From the NCBI GenBank assembly GCA_012517645.1, contig JAAYUR010000451.1, positions 1 through 6,347 on the forward strand: a DNA stretch of 6,347 bases. Reading direction: 5' to 3'. This document shows, piece by piece, positions 6,174-6,347 of this stretch. How positions within the stretch are numbered: the first letter of the stretch is position 1; every line of letters begins with the position of its first letter. The notes under the pieces were generated by a model. The model was not told the DNA's origin, did not search any database, and saw nothing but the letters and a program-made list of their open reading frames with translations. The translations under genes and the position numbers were made by a program. The DNA comes from Treponema sp. (GTDB taxonomy: Bacteria > Spirochaetota > Spirochaetia > Treponematales > UBA12059).

Positions 6174-6347
6174 CGGGCCCCTCCTCCTCCGGAACGGAGG
6201 TATCGGAGAAGTCCAAAAGGGCGGCCAGGCGCCGCTGGACCAGGGACGCCGACAGGTTGTAGTGGAGCTTGGCGTCGTAGGCCAAGGAAAGGGCTCCGGT
6301 CTCCTCCGAGACCACCAGGACCACCGCGTCGGACTCTTCCGAAAGCC
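6163..6347 (-). CDS. cdaA: Diadenylate cyclase CdaA (DisA_N domain), 3' end only
   Basis: Only the last 60 codons lie in the window; the 5' part continues past the right edge. The visible peptide opens LSEESDAVVLVVSEETGAL, the well conserved end of the DisA_N diadenylate cyclase core, which converts two ATP to cyclic di-AMP. The DGA and RHR catalytic motifs and the N-terminal membrane helices of the CdaA type would lie outside, so they cannot be checked here. A helical tail (SLVQRRLAALLDF) and an acidic C-terminus (VPEEEGPDEP) follow. The stop TAA (6163-6165) is read in a different frame from the start of the YbbR gene, giving an 11-base overlap. The CdaA type, rather than DisA, is inferred from the directly adjacent YbbR gene and from the absence of DNA-binding domains after the cyclase core. 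The alternative symbol is dacA. Confidence 0.9.
   Translation of the reverse strand, partial: LSEESDAVVLVVSEETGALSLAYDAKLHYNLSASLVQRRLAALLDFSDTSVPEEEGPDEP

Overview
This GC-rich window carries ordinary, densely packed bacterial chromosome genes. It most likely comes from a spirochaete (phylum Spirochaetota, Treponema/Spirochaeta-like). The main reason is the minus-strand gene order diadenylate cyclase (cdaA) - YbbR protein (cdaR) - holo-ACP synthase (acpS) - DUF2225 protein - truA. From memory, this matches the order around BB0008-BB0012 in Borrelia burgdorferi. No database search was possible, so the taxon is an inference.

Layout. Positions 1-89 hold the last codons of a plus-strand RRM-type RNA-binding protein, followed by a clear intrinsic terminator (131-160). 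A gene-poor stretch (161-362) separates it from a minus-strand RluD-type 23S rRNA pseudouridine synthase (363-1340). After a 185-base divergent intergenic region, two plus-strand genes form a probable operon: a 256-residue protein of unknown function (1526-2296) and, 16 bases downstream, an MscS-family mechanosensitive channel (2313-3158). The channel gene converges on truA (3181-3969, minus) with only 22 bases between stop codons and no visible terminator.

The right half (3181-6347) is one compact minus-strand operon, read from the right edge leftwards: cdaA (3' end only), cdaR, acpS, a DUF2225 zinc-ribbon protein and truA. Every junction is a stop/start overlap (11, 4, 4 and 8 bases), so transcription and probably translation are coupled. 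CdaA makes c-di-AMP and CdaR is its membrane-anchored partner. AcpS activates acyl carrier protein for lipid synthesis, and TruA modifies the tRNA anticodon arm. The DUF2225 protein has no established role.

No mobile element, CRISPR array, tRNA, rRNA or defence locus was seen. The most interesting points are the spirochaete version of the cdaA-cdaR operon (acpS and DUF2225 where Firmicutes carry glmM), the uncharacterised DUF2225 protein inside it, and the unknown protein paired with the MscS channel. I did not find convincing evidence of a wholly new system.
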